A DNA stretch of 64,000 bases from Muricoccus nepalensis (GTDB lineage: Bacteria > Pseudomonadota > Alphaproteobacteria > Acetobacterales > Acetobacteraceae): contig NZ_RCZP01000015.1 in the NCBI RefSeq assembly GCF_006438825.1, positions 61,825-125,824 on the forward strand, given 5' to 3'. Positions 25,190-34,402 of this stretch are shown here, piece by piece (position 1 is the stretch's first letter; each line of letters starts with the position of its first letter). A program made the translations under genes and the position numbers. A model generated the notes under the pieces. That model was given only the letters and a program-made list of their open reading frames with translations. It ran no database searches and had not been told where the DNA came from.

Positions 25190-25972
25190 ATGGCGCTGAC
25201 AAATGGGCAATGGGCGGTGCTGGAGCCGTTGGTCGAGGCGTGCCGTCCGCGTGCGAAGGTGCCGCCGCAGCACCTGCGCCGAACCATCGGCGCGATCCTC
25301 TGGCGGCACAACAGTGGAGCGAAGTGGCGAGCCCTCCCCGCAGAGGAGGGACCATGGTGGATAGCGGCGCAGACATTCATCCGGTGGTCGCGGCTGGGTG
25401 TCTGGGAGCGCCTTCTGAAGATGGCGCAGGAGCGAGGTGTAGGGCTCGGCATACCTTCCTCCACGGCACCTCAATCCGGGCCCACGCCAAGGCAGCAGGG
25501 GCGGCTAAAAAGGCGCGACAGGGTCGGAGCGCGACAAGCGTGAGGCGCTTGGCCGATCTCGGGGCGGCTGCGGCACCAAGGTCCGCGTGATCGCAGACAG
25601 CACAGGCCGCGCCGTCTCCTTCTCGATTGCGCCAGGGCAGGCGCATGAGCTGCCACATGCCATCCCCCTCCTCGCCACCCTCCCCGGCGTGCCGTTTTGG
25701 GTCGTCGGTGACCGCGGCTACTCCAGCCACGCCTTCCGCGAGCACGTCTGAAACCTCGGCGCACGCCCCGCCATCCCATCGAAAAGCAACGAGGCCCCGG
25801 TCACGTGTCCGAGTTGGATCTACACCAATCGCAACCGCGTCGAGCGCCTCTGAGCAGACTCAAGGAGTGGCGCGCCGTCGCCACACGCTATGAGAAGACC
25901 GCCTCGTCCTTCCTCGGCGTTCTCCACCTCGCGGCAACAATGGATTGGATCAAGAGCCAGCCCGGAGGGTAG
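25190..25972 (+). pseudogene. IS5-family transposase, multiply broken
   Basis: Pieces in different frames reconstruct an IS5-type transposase: LTNGQWAVLEPLVEACRPRA, HLRRTIGAILWRHNSGAKWR; then HGTSIRAHAKAAGAAKK; then VRVIADSTGRAVSFSIAPGQ, WVVGDRGYSSHAFREHV and NRNRVERL. At least two frame changes occur between 25440 and 25540. TGA replaces an expected Trp at 25750 and again after VERL at about 25851. Weak inverted ends GGGCCCGTTAGC (25128) and GGCTAACCCCC (25972) may mark the element. Confidence 0.8.
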
Positions 25973-25982
25973 GCTAACCCCC

Positions 25983-26429
25983 ATGCGGTTCGGCGAATTG
26001 CGATCCATTGCCCACAACGTCGCCGACTCTCTCGCGAGCGGCTATAGCCAACTCGTCGGCATGTACGAGTTAGACGTCTTCGGAGAGGCAGGGAGCAGTC
26101 CGCAGGGCTTTATCGACGTGGATTTCCTCGCTGGGACAGCACCCAGCGGCCCAGTTTCCACAACCTTGGATGAAGCAATCAGCCGCTTTCGTGAAGCGCT
26201 GCCGGACCTCTGCAAAAAGCACCATGTGTCGGAGGCTGCCTTTCGGCAGCTTAGAGCGCGCTATTCCACCGATGGGGCCTCAGCAACCTTTGTCGTCACC
26301 GTTGAGGACGTCTATGGTCGGACTGCGACGGATACCTACGTCGGCAACCCGGGAGCACGGCCCCGGATCGTCGACAACCTGGGGCGCATCCGCACCTCCC
26401 GACCATCGGCAAAGCTCGTCAGCCGCTAA
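25983..26429 (+). CDS. Hypothetical protein, mixed alpha/beta
   Basis: 148 residues from the ATG at MRFGELRSIAHNVADSLASG. Further blocks are YELDVFGEAGSSPQGFIDVD and FREALPDLCKKHHVSEAAFR, ending VEDVYGRTATDTYVGNPGAR. I recognise no domain; size and composition resemble small immunity-type or antitoxin-like proteins but this is not evidence of function. It begins right at the end of the broken IS5. Confidence 0.5.
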   Translation: MRFGELRSIAHNVADSLASGYSQLVGMYELDVFGEAGSSPQGFIDVDFLAGTAPSGPVSTTLDEAISRFREALPDLCKKHHVSEAAFRQLRARYSTDGASATFVVTVEDVYGRTATDTYVGNPGARPRIVDNLGRIRTSRPSAKLVSR

Positions 26430-26668
26430 CAAGCCCTAGCTCTCGGGCTTGCCAGCTGAACATATCTAGTGCGCACTCGGATCGCCGCATCCGTGAGGAC
26501 CTGAGGCCGACCCCGCCGCCCCGTCCTTTTGGCGTCATGCCAATTCAAATCGAACGAGATCCAGGCGCTCAGGTCACCGCGGGCGATCAGCCCTCTGTCG
26601 TACTCTCGCCAGTTCCGAGTTCGATAGCGCGTCGTAGGGCGCTCGCCCTGCGTCGGTGCCTTGCTCAC
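26426..26668 (-). pseudogene. IS5-family transposase, N-terminal fragment
   Basis: RYRTRNWREYDRGLIARGDL, SAWISFDLNWHDAK and GRRGRPQVLTDAAIRVR match the first ~75 residues of a common IS5 subgroup (the 'YRTTNWPEYNAAL' type). The sequence then departs and stops; no catalytic domain follows. Confidence 0.75.
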
Positions 26669-26872
26669 GCAAGCCTATCCGCAAAATCTACGCAACAACG
26701 CCGCTTGGAACTACAAAATAAGTTTACATGTCTAAGGTTGCAAGCTATTACCAAACCACCTGTACTTTTACCCTCCGTTGAAAATCTCCCGCAACGAAAG
26801 TTGAAAACTTCGAATTTCTGTCCGCTGAAGCGCTGCGCGCCGCATGGCTCTAGCCTTGGATAGGAAATCCAC

Positions 26873-27517
26873 GTGGACAAATTCACGTTCGCAAGTCATG
26901 TGATTGCCGCGCTGGCATGGCCAACCACGGCACTAATCATTCTGCTCACATACCGCAGACCGATTACTGGAGCTTTGGGTAAGCTGGTCAAAGCCAAGAT
27001 GTTCGGCGGAGAAGTAGAATTCTCTAGGGAGCTGGACAAAGCAGAAGCAAATCTCGCAATCGAAGGTACGGGTGTAGTGTCCGGCCCGGTGGCAGGATCA
27101 ACTCAGCCTAGTGAACAAGGTTATGGTTCGGCTCCAGCCAGTGCTCAGCTGTCCCCTCCAGTAGATGACTCCCTCGAACCGGATCACTATCGGCAGGAAC
27201 AAAAACCATCACCTACCGACGATACACCGCTAAGGCGCCTTGCTGTTGCTTATCACATGGTCGAACAAGCTTTTGCAGAAAATACCGACTCTTTGTTGGA
27301 GAACGCAAGGCGATCGCCGGACATGAAGGATTTGCTGGACAGTGTGCTGAGCCTTCGCACGCGGTTCAACAAACTCAAAGAGCTGCGCAACGAGGCTTTT
27401 CACAACAACAATATTACCAAGATCGACGCTACTCGCTACGAAAATTTAGTCAGGGAATTACTAAGAGATCTGTTGAACACAAAGAGGAAAGCGCAAAGCA
27501 GCGTGGGCGCACCATGA
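26873..27517 (+). CDS. Membrane-anchored hypothetical protein with a HEPN-like C-terminal helix pair
   Basis: 214 residues. Residues ~8-28 form one membrane segment (VIAALAWPTTALIILLTYRR), followed by KLVKAKMFGGEVEFSRELDK, a juxtamembrane pattern seen in many small bacterial membrane proteins of unknown function. Residues ~60-125 are low-complexity. The C-terminus (LRTRFNKLKELRNEAFHNNN and following) is helical; R-N-x-x-x-H is reminiscent of HEPN-type motifs but too little to assign. AT-richer than surrounding genes, so probably acquired. Confidence 0.6.
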   Translation: MDKFTFASHVIAALAWPTTALIILLTYRRPITGALGKLVKAKMFGGEVEFSRELDKAEANLAIEGTGVVSGPVAGSTQPSEQGYGSAPASAQLSPPVDDSLEPDHYRQEQKPSPTDDTPLRRLAVAYHMVEQAFAENTDSLLENARRSPDMKDLLDSVLSLRTRFNKLKELRNEAFHNNNITKIDATRYENLVRELLRDLLNTKRKAQSSVGAP

Positions 27518-27710
27518 CAAACAGATTAATGGTCCCTTAGCTCACTGCCGGTACATCGGCGCTCCGATTGTACCGCAATTTTCTACACCTGCGATCCGCT
27601 ATCCGTCGTCGAATGCTTAACAGCCTGGACCCATAGTGGCCCTAGCGGGGCAGGAGGATGACTGCAAACCTCATTGACGGCTATTCGGGCAGACTACTAA
27701 CGTCCGCCCC

Positions 27711-27821
27711 ATGGGTGGCTTTCCTCTCCGCACCGCGAACCGACGCCGTCGCTGCTCTTCAGCGGCGGCTTCCGTAGCTGCGTGCAGACAGGCCCCTCCC
27801 CCGGTGACGTCCGCCCCTTAG
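27711..27821 (+). CDS. Leader peptide A, 36 codons with RRRR
   Basis: MGGFPLRTANRRRRCSSAAA and 16 more residues, ending VTSAP and TAG. Codons 11-14 are CGA-CGC-CGT-CGC, with a further Arg at codons 7 and 26. Leader B has the same length, the same TANRRRRC block and the same stop position. Codons for one amino acid in tandem within a structured leader are the hallmark of ribosome-mediated attenuators (his, trp, leu leaders). No Shine-Dalgarno can be present because the ATG lies about at the predicted transcript start, so translation should be leaderless. Confidence 0.6.
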   Translation: MGGFPLRTANRRRRCSSAAASVAACRQAPPPVTSAP

Positions 27822-27868
27822 CGGCCCACCCTCGAGGCGGCATCAGCCCGCATCTCCGAACCCCCGCA

Positions 27869-27894
27869 GCCCCCGGCTTCGGGGGTTTTTCTTT
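27869..27894 (+). terminator. Intrinsic terminator of leader A
   Basis: CCCCCG (27870-27875), loop GCTT, CGGGGG (27880-27885), then TTTTTCTTT. It lies 22 nt before the GTG of the acetyltransferase gene, so read-through is needed for expression. An upstream CCCCCG at 27861-27866 could compete for the same CGGGGG arm. Confidence 0.85.
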
Positions 27895-27916
27895 GCATTC
27901 ATCCCAGGAGAAGATC

Positions 27917-28411
27917 GTGCAGCAAAGCTTGAAACTGGCAGGCCAAGCCTCCTCTGAGGCGATCCGATCGGCGCTACGCCGGGCAGCTCCGGGCGATGCT
28001 ACAGCTATTCGGAGCCTCACGCGCGAGGCTTACGCGAAATGGGTCCCCGTCATCGGGCGAGAGCCGAAGCCGATGACCGCCGACTATGACGCGGCTGTCA
28101 AAGACCACCTTGTGGACCTGCTGGAGCTGCAGGAGGAACTGGTGGCACTAATCGAGATGCGTGCTGAGGTGAACCACCTATTAATCGTGAACGTCGCGGT
28201 ATCGGCCGTCCACCAAGGAAACGGATATGGGCGTGCCCTTTTGGCCCACGCCGAGGATCTTGCCCGGTCGCTGGGTATGGACGAGGTACGCCTCTACACG
28301 AACGGTTGCTTTACCGAGAACCTGAAACTTTATGAGCGAGTGGGCTATCGGGTGGATCGGGAGGAGACATCACATCTCGGCATCACCGTCTACATGAGTA
28401 AGCGCCTGTAA
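27917..28411 (+). CDS. GNAT-family acetyltransferase under leader A
   Basis: 164 residues from a GTG 6 nt after AGGAG, the first start after the leader terminator. Blocks: LRRAAPGDATAIRSLTREAY, VNVAVSAVHQGNGYGRALLA (acetyl-CoA motif Q-x-x-G-x-G), LARSLGMDEVRLYTNGCFTE and LYERVGYRVDREET. It acetylates an amine or amino acid that cannot be read from sequence. Its leader is shared with argC and carries Arg codons, so expression is probably raised when arginine is short; a role in N-acetylated arginine intermediates or in arginine/ornithine metabolism is inference. Confidence 0.85.
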   Translation: MQQSLKLAGQASSEAIRSALRRAAPGDATAIRSLTREAYAKWVPVIGREPKPMTADYDAAVKDHLVDLLELQEELVALIEMRAEVNHLLIVNVAVSAVHQGNGYGRALLAHAEDLARSLGMDEVRLYTNGCFTENLKLYERVGYRVDREETSHLGITVYMSKRL

Positions 28412-28873
28412 TGTTCTGAGCATGATCACCCGGGGTGGGGAGCGAACGTCTGTTGTGCACCCCCCCGGCGATTAGACGGGCCGGGGTAGCCCTCCGGCCG
28501 CACCCGATCCTAAGGGGCTGTCAGTCTCCGGAAGGAGGTGGGGACCGAAGTCGCATTACATAGGCATGGGAACGAGGCACCACGTGGTGCAGGAACTGCT
28601 GCAGCTCGTGGAGCCATAGCCAGATATAGGCCTTCGAAGCCGCCTCTGAGACGAGCCGTGGCTTGAAGAGGGCTCACAACCTTCATGCGGGCGTCTTTGA
28701 TCCGAACCACAGGCAGCCGAGAGTATCAGCAACCTCGGTGAGGCTTTTGTGCTGCCGCATAACCTACATGCGAAGCGCAACGAACTGTTACCCGAACAGG
28801 GAAGCGGGGTCGTAGGCAGCACTCGGTGCGTCTGCCACTGTCAGTTCCATAACCGGCAACAGAAGACAGGCCA
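28412..28873. other. Gene-free stretch, partly homologous to the region before the intact gumN-like gene
   Basis: No gene is supported. From about 28660 to 28873 it is weakly but visibly similar to 38865-39062 (for example GTAGGCAG-x-ACT-x2-x-CGTCTGCCACTGTC), so upstream sequence was duplicated together with the gumN-like gene. Confidence 0.5.
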
Positions 28874-29224
28874 GTGCGACGATCTCCTACCCTCCTAAGT
28901 TTCTTGCTCGTGTTCGTCGCAATGACATCTGTCCTTGCGCAACCCGTGGACTATCAGGCTCTGCAGATCACCAAGTCCGGCGGCGAGACCAGCTTGCTGC
29001 TGAGAACCATGCACCAGGGAGATAACCGGGTCCCGCTTCCATTACCGGTAGTGGTGGCGCAGGCCCTGCGCTTGGTCGTGGAGAGTGATCTCGGAGCAAG
29101 GCCGTTGCCGCCGCGAGTTGGCGGCCCCACGCCCGACCTGTCACCCAGGATGTCCTTGGGCTCCCTCCTGGATGAGGAGGAGAAAACGACTCTGCGCACC
29201 CGGGTGCGATGCCATCTACCCCTC
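28874..29224 (+). pseudogene. TraB/GumN-like gene, 5' fragment (paralogue of 39063-39974)
   Basis: A GTG start, a signal peptide (LLSFLLVFVAMTSVLA) and ~95 more codons match the intact paralogue closely (PVDYQALQIT, LPLPVVVAQALRLVV, then TLRTRVRCHLP). Similarity stops exactly after CHLP. The expected GTMHQGD reads RTMHQGD. The rest of the gene is replaced by an unrelated fragment, so the product is not functional. Confidence 0.8.
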
Positions 29225-29405
29225 GTTTGGCTTTGTCGTCGTGCTCTCGGCACAGGGTGAACCGATTGCACGGATCCGATCCTTCGAAGGGGCGACGACC
29301 ACCAATCTTGCTTTCGGACTGGAAGGTAAAACAGTTTTCATTACGGAGTCCGAGACGGGGTCCGTGCTGGTGGCGAACTGGGAAGCCGCATTGGCTTACC
29401 GATGA
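29225..29405 (+). pseudogene. SMP-30/gluconolactonase-like gene, 3' fragment
   Basis: About 60 codons, FGFVVVLSAQGEPIARIRSF, TTTNLAFGLEGKTVFITESE, TGSVLVANW and stop, match the end of SMP-30/gluconolactonase/LRE-type lactonases. It is joined directly to the gumN-like 5' fragment at about 29220, a different frame and origin. A recombination scar. Confidence 0.7.
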
Positions 29406-29533
29406 AGAACTGGCGACAGGATGGATGCCAGACGCTTTACCGGGCGGCGCTTCCTCCATCGTGAGGCATCTCCTCCGGCTTGACGCCGGTGGCTGTCGGT
29501 GACCTCCTGACCGCAAGAAACATGGAGGAAACC

Positions 29534-31627
29534 ATGGGCTATTCGCGCCTCGGCAACAGGGCAGGATTTCTTATGGCCCTCCTCGCGGGCCTGGGCGTGC
29601 TGGAGTTGCCGGACGCCGCAGCGCGCGTTGCCCGGATCACCATCGACCAGACCGAACCTGTCGGCGGGACGATCCCACAGCTGCGCCTGAGCGGCCGCGC
29701 CTTCGGCGAGCTGGATCCCCAGGATCCAACTAACGCCATCATCACGGACCTGCGGCTGGCACCCCGTAACGCCAGCGGGCACGTGGAGTACGTGGCTCGG
29801 TTCAGCCTCACTAAGCCCGCGGATATGGCGCGCGCCAGCGGCGTCCTCTGGTACGACTTGGTGAACCGCGGTGCGCCGGTGGAGCTAGGCGAGGGTGCCA
29901 CCAGCCCCGGCGACTTCGGCCATGTAGCCCTCATCAGCGGCTGGCAGGGTGACCTCGCGCAGACGGAACGCAACTGGGCGGTGCAGGTGCCCACCGCCAC
30001 CAACCCGGACGGCTCGCCCATCACCGGGCCGGTTATCGCGCGCATGGCCGATTCCCGCCCGGGCACGCGATCTCGCCCGCTGGTCGTGCTCGGCGCGGCT
30101 GTGCCGTACGACGCCGCCTCGCTCGACACCGCCCGCGCCCGGCTCGTTACCAAAGCGTCGGAGACGCGTACCGGGCAAGTGGGCGGGGTGCGTGAGGTGC
30201 CCTCCTCCGACTTCTCCTTCGCGGACTGCACGAGCACGCCGTTCCCCGGCACGCCAAACCCGCGGATGCTCTGCCTTAGGGACGGCTTCGATCCCGCCCT
30301 GCTCTACGAGCTGACCTACGAGGCACGCGACCCAAAGGTGCTCGGTGTCGGGCTTGCCGCGATGCGGGACGTTGCGGCCTTTTTCCGTTACGAGGTGCAG
30401 GACGACAACGGCACAGTGAACCCGGTGGCGGGCCGGATCACTCACGCAGTCACTCAGGGCATCTCGCAGTCCGGCAACGCCCTGAAGACCTTTCTCCACC
30501 TTGGCTTCAACCGGGATGAGGCGGGCCGCCGCGTCTTCGACGGCGCCAACCCGCACATCGCCGGGCGGCTGACTGCGGTGAATGTTCGGTTCGGCATCCC
30601 GAGCGGCAGCGGCACCCTCTATGAGCCGGGCGGCGAAGGCGTGCTGTGGTGGGAGCGCACCGAGGACACGGCACGTGGCCGGACGGCCGCCGGGCTGCTG
30701 GACCGCTGCCGCACGACGGACACCTGCCCGCAGATCTTCGAGACCTTCGGGGCTACCGAGTTCAATGCAAGGCTGATGACGGCGGCGTTGACGGGGACGT
30801 CTGGCGGACGAGACCTCCCGCTCCCATCCAACGTGCGCCGTTACTACTTTCCGGGCACCACGCATGACGGGGACAAGAAGGGTGGCTTCTCGCCTGCGCC
30901 TGTCTCCGCGCCCGGCTGCATCATGCCGCGAAATCCAAACCCCGAGACCGAGACGATGAACGCTCTCCAGGTCGCGCTGGTGGAGTGGGTGGTGCGCGGG
31001 ACCGAACCGCCGCCGAGCGCTTACCCCACCCTTCGCGAAGGACAGCTTGCCGTGAATACGGCGGAGGCCATGGGCTTCCCCCACATTCCCGGCGCAGCGC
31101 GCCCCGATGGGATGGCGGTGGGCGTGATGGACTACGATTTCGGAGCCGAGCTGAACTACAACGACTTTTCCGGCATCATCACGCGCCAGCCGCCCGGCAT
31201 CCGGGGCATCATCCCGGCGGTGATGCCGAAGGTAAACGCGGACGGCAACGAGACGGCGGGGGTGCCATCGGTTCTGCACCAGGCGCCACTCGGCACCTAC
31301 ACCGGCTGGAACGTGGTGGCGGGCGGCTTCTTCCGAGGGCAGCCTTGCGGCGGTGGGCTTACGGGGGGCTACATCCCCTTCGCCCGCACCCTGGCCGACC
31401 GTGAGGCAAGCGGCGACCCGCGGCCCTCACTTACGGAGCGCTACGGCAGCCAGGAGGGCTATCTCTGCGCTGTGCGGGCTGCCGTGCGGCACGACGTCGC
31501 GGCACGGTTCCTGCTGCGTGCCGATGGCGACCGGCTGATGCGGCAGGCGTCGGCTAGCCGCAACCTGCCCGATGCCGCGGCCGACGAGGCGGGTCGCGCG
31601 GTGACGGAACGCCTCTGCCGCGGCTGA
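29534..31627 (+). CDS. Secreted alpha/beta-hydrolase-domain protein (Abhydrolase_10 type)
   Basis: 697 residues from the ATG 5 nt after GGAGG; earlier in-frame starts lack such a site. The signal peptide is at residues ~1-32 (NRAGFLMALLAGLGVLELPD with AAA). The body has the blocks of the large 'alpha/beta hydrolase domain' family: GVLWYDLVNRGAP, HVALISGWQGDL, RITHAVTQGISQSGNALKTF (nucleophile-elbow region), RYYFPGTTHDGD and LPSNVRRYYF. Likely a periplasmic or secreted esterase acting on a small hydrophobic ester; substrate unknown. A perfect GGCGGGCATGCCCGCC palindrome 15 nt after the stop could end transcription. Confidence 0.8.
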   Translation: MGYSRLGNRAGFLMALLAGLGVLELPDAAARVARITIDQTEPVGGTIPQLRLSGRAFGELDPQDPTNAIITDLRLAPRNASGHVEYVARFSLTKPADMARASGVLWYDLVNRGAPVELGEGATSPGDFGHVALISGWQGDLAQTERNWAVQVPTATNPDGSPITGPVIARMADSRPGTRSRPLVVLGAAVPYDAASLDTARARLVTKASETRTGQVGGVREVPSSDFSFADCTSTPFPGTPNPRMLCLRDGFDPALLYELTYEARDPKVLGVGLAAMRDVAAFFRYEVQDDNGTVNPVAGRITHAVTQGISQSGNALKTFLHLGFNRDEAGRRVFDGANPHIAGRLTAVNVRFGIPSGSGTLYEPGGEGVLWWERTEDTARGRTAAGLLDRCRTTDTCPQIFETFGATEFNARLMTAALTGTSGGRDLPLPSNVRRYYFPGTTHDGDKKGGFSPAPVSAPGCIMPRNPNPETETMNALQVALVEWVVRGTEPPPSAYPTLREGQLAVNTAEAMGFPHIPGAARPDGMAVGVMDYDFGAELNYNDFSGIITRQPPGIRGIIPAVMPKVNADGNETAGVPSVLHQAPLGTYTGWNVVAGGFFRGQPCGGGLTGGYIPFARTLADREASGDPRPSLTERYGSQEGYLCAVRAAVRHDVAARFLLRADGDRLMRQASASRNLPDAAADEAGRAVTERLCRG

Positions 31628-31642
31628 ATGGACGGTGGAGCA

Positions 31643-31658
31643 GGCGGGCATGCCCGCC
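31643..31658. terminator. Palindrome after the hydrolase gene
   Basis: GGCGGGCATGCCCGCC is a 16-nt perfect inverted repeat 15 nt beyond the hydrolase stop. No T run follows, so it is a weak terminator candidate or RNA-end stabiliser. Confidence 0.4.
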
Positions 31659-31955
31659 GCCGCTCCGGACCTGACAGATTGTCATGTGCCAGCTGGCATC
31701 CTGCGCGCAACGGAACATCCGGAGGAGGGCGTTGGCGGAACGACCGTGCTTGAGCGGCTGCCGTGCGAAGATGGAGGTGGCCGTGGTTGGGAAGGTTGGC
31801 CGCTCCCAGCGCGAAGCGGCATCTTGTCGCAGCAGTCGACACAGGGCGCGACGGCGCCTGTGATCGCCATGGTGCCGAATTGCCGAAGCTCAGGCCCATT
31901 CGCCTGGTAGGGCGAGCCCGAACAAACCCGCGGGCGACCGACGCATTATGGTCGA

Positions 31956-33038
31956 ATGACCTGTCCCGACGCCGCGCGTACCGAAACTGCCGCCATCTTC
32001 GCCAGAGCCATTCAGGGATTCGATCGAACCAAGCCGGTCTGGATCCTTGGCCACAACGACGCGGATGGCCTGTCTGCCACTGCTCTTTTCGCGCGAGCGT
32101 TCGGGCAGGCAGGATGGGCGGTGCGGACGCGCATCGTGGGCCGAGGCGAAAGCCCCTGGTCGGACGCGATGAGGGCGGAGCTGGCGGATGAACCCGCGGG
32201 GGGAGTGATCATTACCGATCTGGGCGTGCGGAATGCGTTGCCGAAACCCGGCGTGCCCACCGTGGTGGTGGACCACCATGTCCCGGGCGACCCGCCCGCC
32301 GGTGCCACGGTGATCAGCGGCCACGGGCAGGATCCAATCCCCACGTCTTCGCTGCTGGCATTCTGGTGCGCTGGGGCGGTGGCGGATGTGGATCCGTGGC
32401 TGTGGCTGGCGGCGTTGGGCTTGATCGGAGACATGGCCGAGAAGGCCGGGTTCCTCGAAATGGAGGCGGCACGGCGCTTCGGCGTGACCGCGTTGCGGGA
32501 TGCCGCGGCGCTGGTGAACGCGCCGCGGCGTAGCGCATCGGGCGATGCCACCCCGGCGCTGAGACTGTTGATGGCGGCGGGCGGCCCTAAGGATGTGCTG
32601 TCGGACAAGTGGCCGGAGGCTGCGGCCGTGCTGGCGGCGCGAGCGGAAGTGAAAAGCGAGCTGGAGGCGGCACGCCGGGTCGCACCCCTGGTGCGGGGCG
32701 AGGTGGCCCTGATCCGGTTTGCGTCACCCACGCAAATTCATCCCCTGATCGCCCAGCAATGGCGGGGGCGGCTGTGGGACAAGATCGTGATGGCGGCCAA
32801 TACGGGCTATCGGCCGGGCTGGGTGCATTTCGCCGTGCGCTCGGGTGAGGACCGCGACCTGATCGGGTTCCTGGCAGAGCACCGGCCACCGGGCGCGGAC
32901 GAGATGTACGGGTCTGGCCACCGTCAGGCGACGGGCGGAGCGCTGAGGCCAGCGGACTGGAACGCGTTCATCACTGGGCTTGGCTTCGGCGCCGAAGCCA
33001 CCGTGCTTGATGTGGCTACCTCCCGGTCCCGGGCGTAA
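31956..33038 (+). CDS. DHH-family phosphoesterase
   Basis: 360 residues. Metal motifs are HNDADGLSA (His33, Asp35, Asp37), ITDLG (Asp88) and DHH (106-108), then a GDMAEKAG block and a C-terminal DHHA1-like region ending GSGHRQATGG. This is the RecJ/NrnA/GdpP superfamily. Length and lack of OB-fold or PAS domains fit a stand-alone nuclease/phosphatase acting on oligonucleotides or similar phosphodiesters. It is a single gene; 31628-31955 before it holds no gene. Confidence 0.88.
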   Translation: MTCPDAARTETAAIFARAIQGFDRTKPVWILGHNDADGLSATALFARAFGQAGWAVRTRIVGRGESPWSDAMRAELADEPAGGVIITDLGVRNALPKPGVPTVVVDHHVPGDPPAGATVISGHGQDPIPTSSLLAFWCAGAVADVDPWLWLAALGLIGDMAEKAGFLEMEAARRFGVTALRDAAALVNAPRRSASGDATPALRLLMAAGGPKDVLSDKWPEAAAVLAARAEVKSELEAARRVAPLVRGEVALIRFASPTQIHPLIAQQWRGRLWDKIVMAANTGYRPGWVHFAVRSGEDRDLIGFLAEHRPPGADEMYGSGHRQATGGALRPADWNAFITGLGFGAEATVLDVATSRSRA

Positions 33039-33160
33039 GCGCCGCCGCAGCACGCGATTGCCGTCGCTTTCGAGAACAGGAGCGCGCGCTGGCGCTGATC
33101 TATGCTCAGAAAGTAGATCGCGCAGCACGCAACCTGACCCCATTCCATGCTGCGCCATAT

Positions 33161-34294
33161 TCAGGTGCATAAGTGCCGCATCAGTGCTTCGTAAATCCCG
33201 TTGGCTCGCTCTATCTCGCTCATGGGGCAATGCTCGTCTGTCTTATGGCACTGCGCAGGGTGACCAGGACCGATGACGACCGCCGCCACATGGCCAAAGC
33301 CGTGCACAAGGGCGGATGCATCGGTAAAGTAAGGTGCACCCAGTGGAGTCGGAGGCGCGCCGGAGCCGTCAGCAAGGATAGCAAGCAAAGGAACGATGGC
33401 TGGGTGGTCCGGATCGGTAGCGAAGCCGCTGAAGTCGGTGATGACCTCGAGCTGAGCCTCGGGACCGAACAGCTCTTGTAGCCAAACCAAGATACTCCCG
33501 TGGTCGTCGTCCGGCAGGGTTCGGAAGTCGGCGGTGAACCGAGCTATATCGGGGACCGAATTGATGTTCTGCCCACCGCTGATGGTCGTTGTGACGGCTG
33601 TCATACTACCAAGCAGCGGGTGTTCCTTCTCGAAGCGGTGAGATTCGAGGCGTGAGATCCAGGCCACGATCTTCGAGATCGCGCTCTCGCCTTCCAGCGG
33701 CATCGAGGAATGAGCGGTCCTGCCGCGGGCGGTCACCCCGACACGAAGTGAGCCCTTGTGAGCGACGACGGGCTGGTTGCTCGTCGGCTCCGCGACGACA
33801 AGGAGTTCTGCCTCGCCAAGAACATTGCGCCGTGCCAGGTCGAACGCTCCCTGGCATCCTGTCTCCTCCCCAGCCGTGAGGACGAAGACGAGCCCCCGCC
33901 GGAGCGAAACTCCGGTTTTAAGGAGCCGCGCCGCCGCCGATACGAAGGCGGCCACGCCGGACTTCATGTCACAAGCTCCACGACCATGCAGCAGACCATC
34001 GACGATCACGCCATCAAAGGGCGGAAACGTCCACTTCGCTGCACCGACAGGGACGACGTCGAGGTGTCCGGTAAAAGCCAGGGGCTTCAGCCCCGGCAAT
34101 CCATGAAGACGCGCTATGACAGAGGGGCGGCCAGGGGCGAATTCGTGGGTCTCGACGGAGAAACCCATCCCAGCCAAAAGCTGTGCCAGGAACTCAATGC
34201 AGGGCTTCTCGTCGCCCGGCGGGTTGAGAGATGAAAAGCGGACCAGCCGCTGGGCCAGGGCGACAGCGTCGTGAGAAATAATGTTCTCGGGCAT
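33161..34294 (-). CDS. M20-family deacylase, ArgE/DapE type
   Basis: 377 residues from the ATG 7 nt after GGAG. Zinc ligands and catalytic residues are placed as in ArgE/DapE: His77 and Asp79 in FTGHLDVVP, Asp109 in GACDMKSG, the Glu pair 143-144 in TAGEETGC, then VAEPT and a C-terminal HKTDEHCP. Sequence such as EFLAQLLAGMGFSVETH and the WTFPPFDGVIVDGLLHGRG block favours acetylornithine deacetylase over DapE. It may release ornithine from N-acetylornithine in arginine synthesis; argC lies 1.1 kb away on the other strand. Confidence 0.85.
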   Translation of the reverse strand: MPENIISHDAVALAQRLVRFSSLNPPGDEKPCIEFLAQLLAGMGFSVETHEFAPGRPSVIARLHGLPGLKPLAFTGHLDVVPVGAAKWTFPPFDGVIVDGLLHGRGACDMKSGVAAFVSAAARLLKTGVSLRRGLVFVLTAGEETGCQGAFDLARRNVLGEAELLVVAEPTSNQPVVAHKGSLRVGVTARGRTAHSSMPLEGESAISKIVAWISRLESHRFEKEHPLLGSMTAVTTTISGGQNINSVPDIARFTADFRTLPDDDHGSILVWLQELFGPEAQLEVITDFSGFATDPDHPAIVPLLAILADGSGAPPTPLGAPYFTDASALVHGFGHVAAVVIGPGHPAQCHKTDEHCPMSEIERANGIYEALMRHLCT

Positions 34295-34402
34295 GGACAG
34301 CTCCGCCTTCAAGTGAGTGGTGCTGTTCTTAGCTCAGCGTGCTCGTGACCGCAGCCCACAGGAACAACGCGAAGGCCAGAACCCAGGCCGAGCCGAGCCA
34401 GA

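Larger units (their letters stand above)
27674..27894 (+). promoter_or_regulatory. Leader A: promoter, Arg-codon leader and attenuator before a GNAT gene
   Basis: TTGACG (27674-27679), 15 nt, TACTAA (27695-27700), then a leader ATG only 10 nt later, so transcription should start 2-4 nt before it. Arg codons at 27741-27752 overlap the 5' arm of a perfect 10-bp stem (one G-U) GCCGTCGCTG/CAGCGGCGGC at 27745-27754/27760-27769. A second possible pairing joins CCGCC (27811-27815 region) with GGCGG (27836-27840). The leader ends in an intrinsic terminator. It matches leader B (35120-35339) over its whole length, with loops differing and stems and the last ~60 nt identical. Confidence 0.65.
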
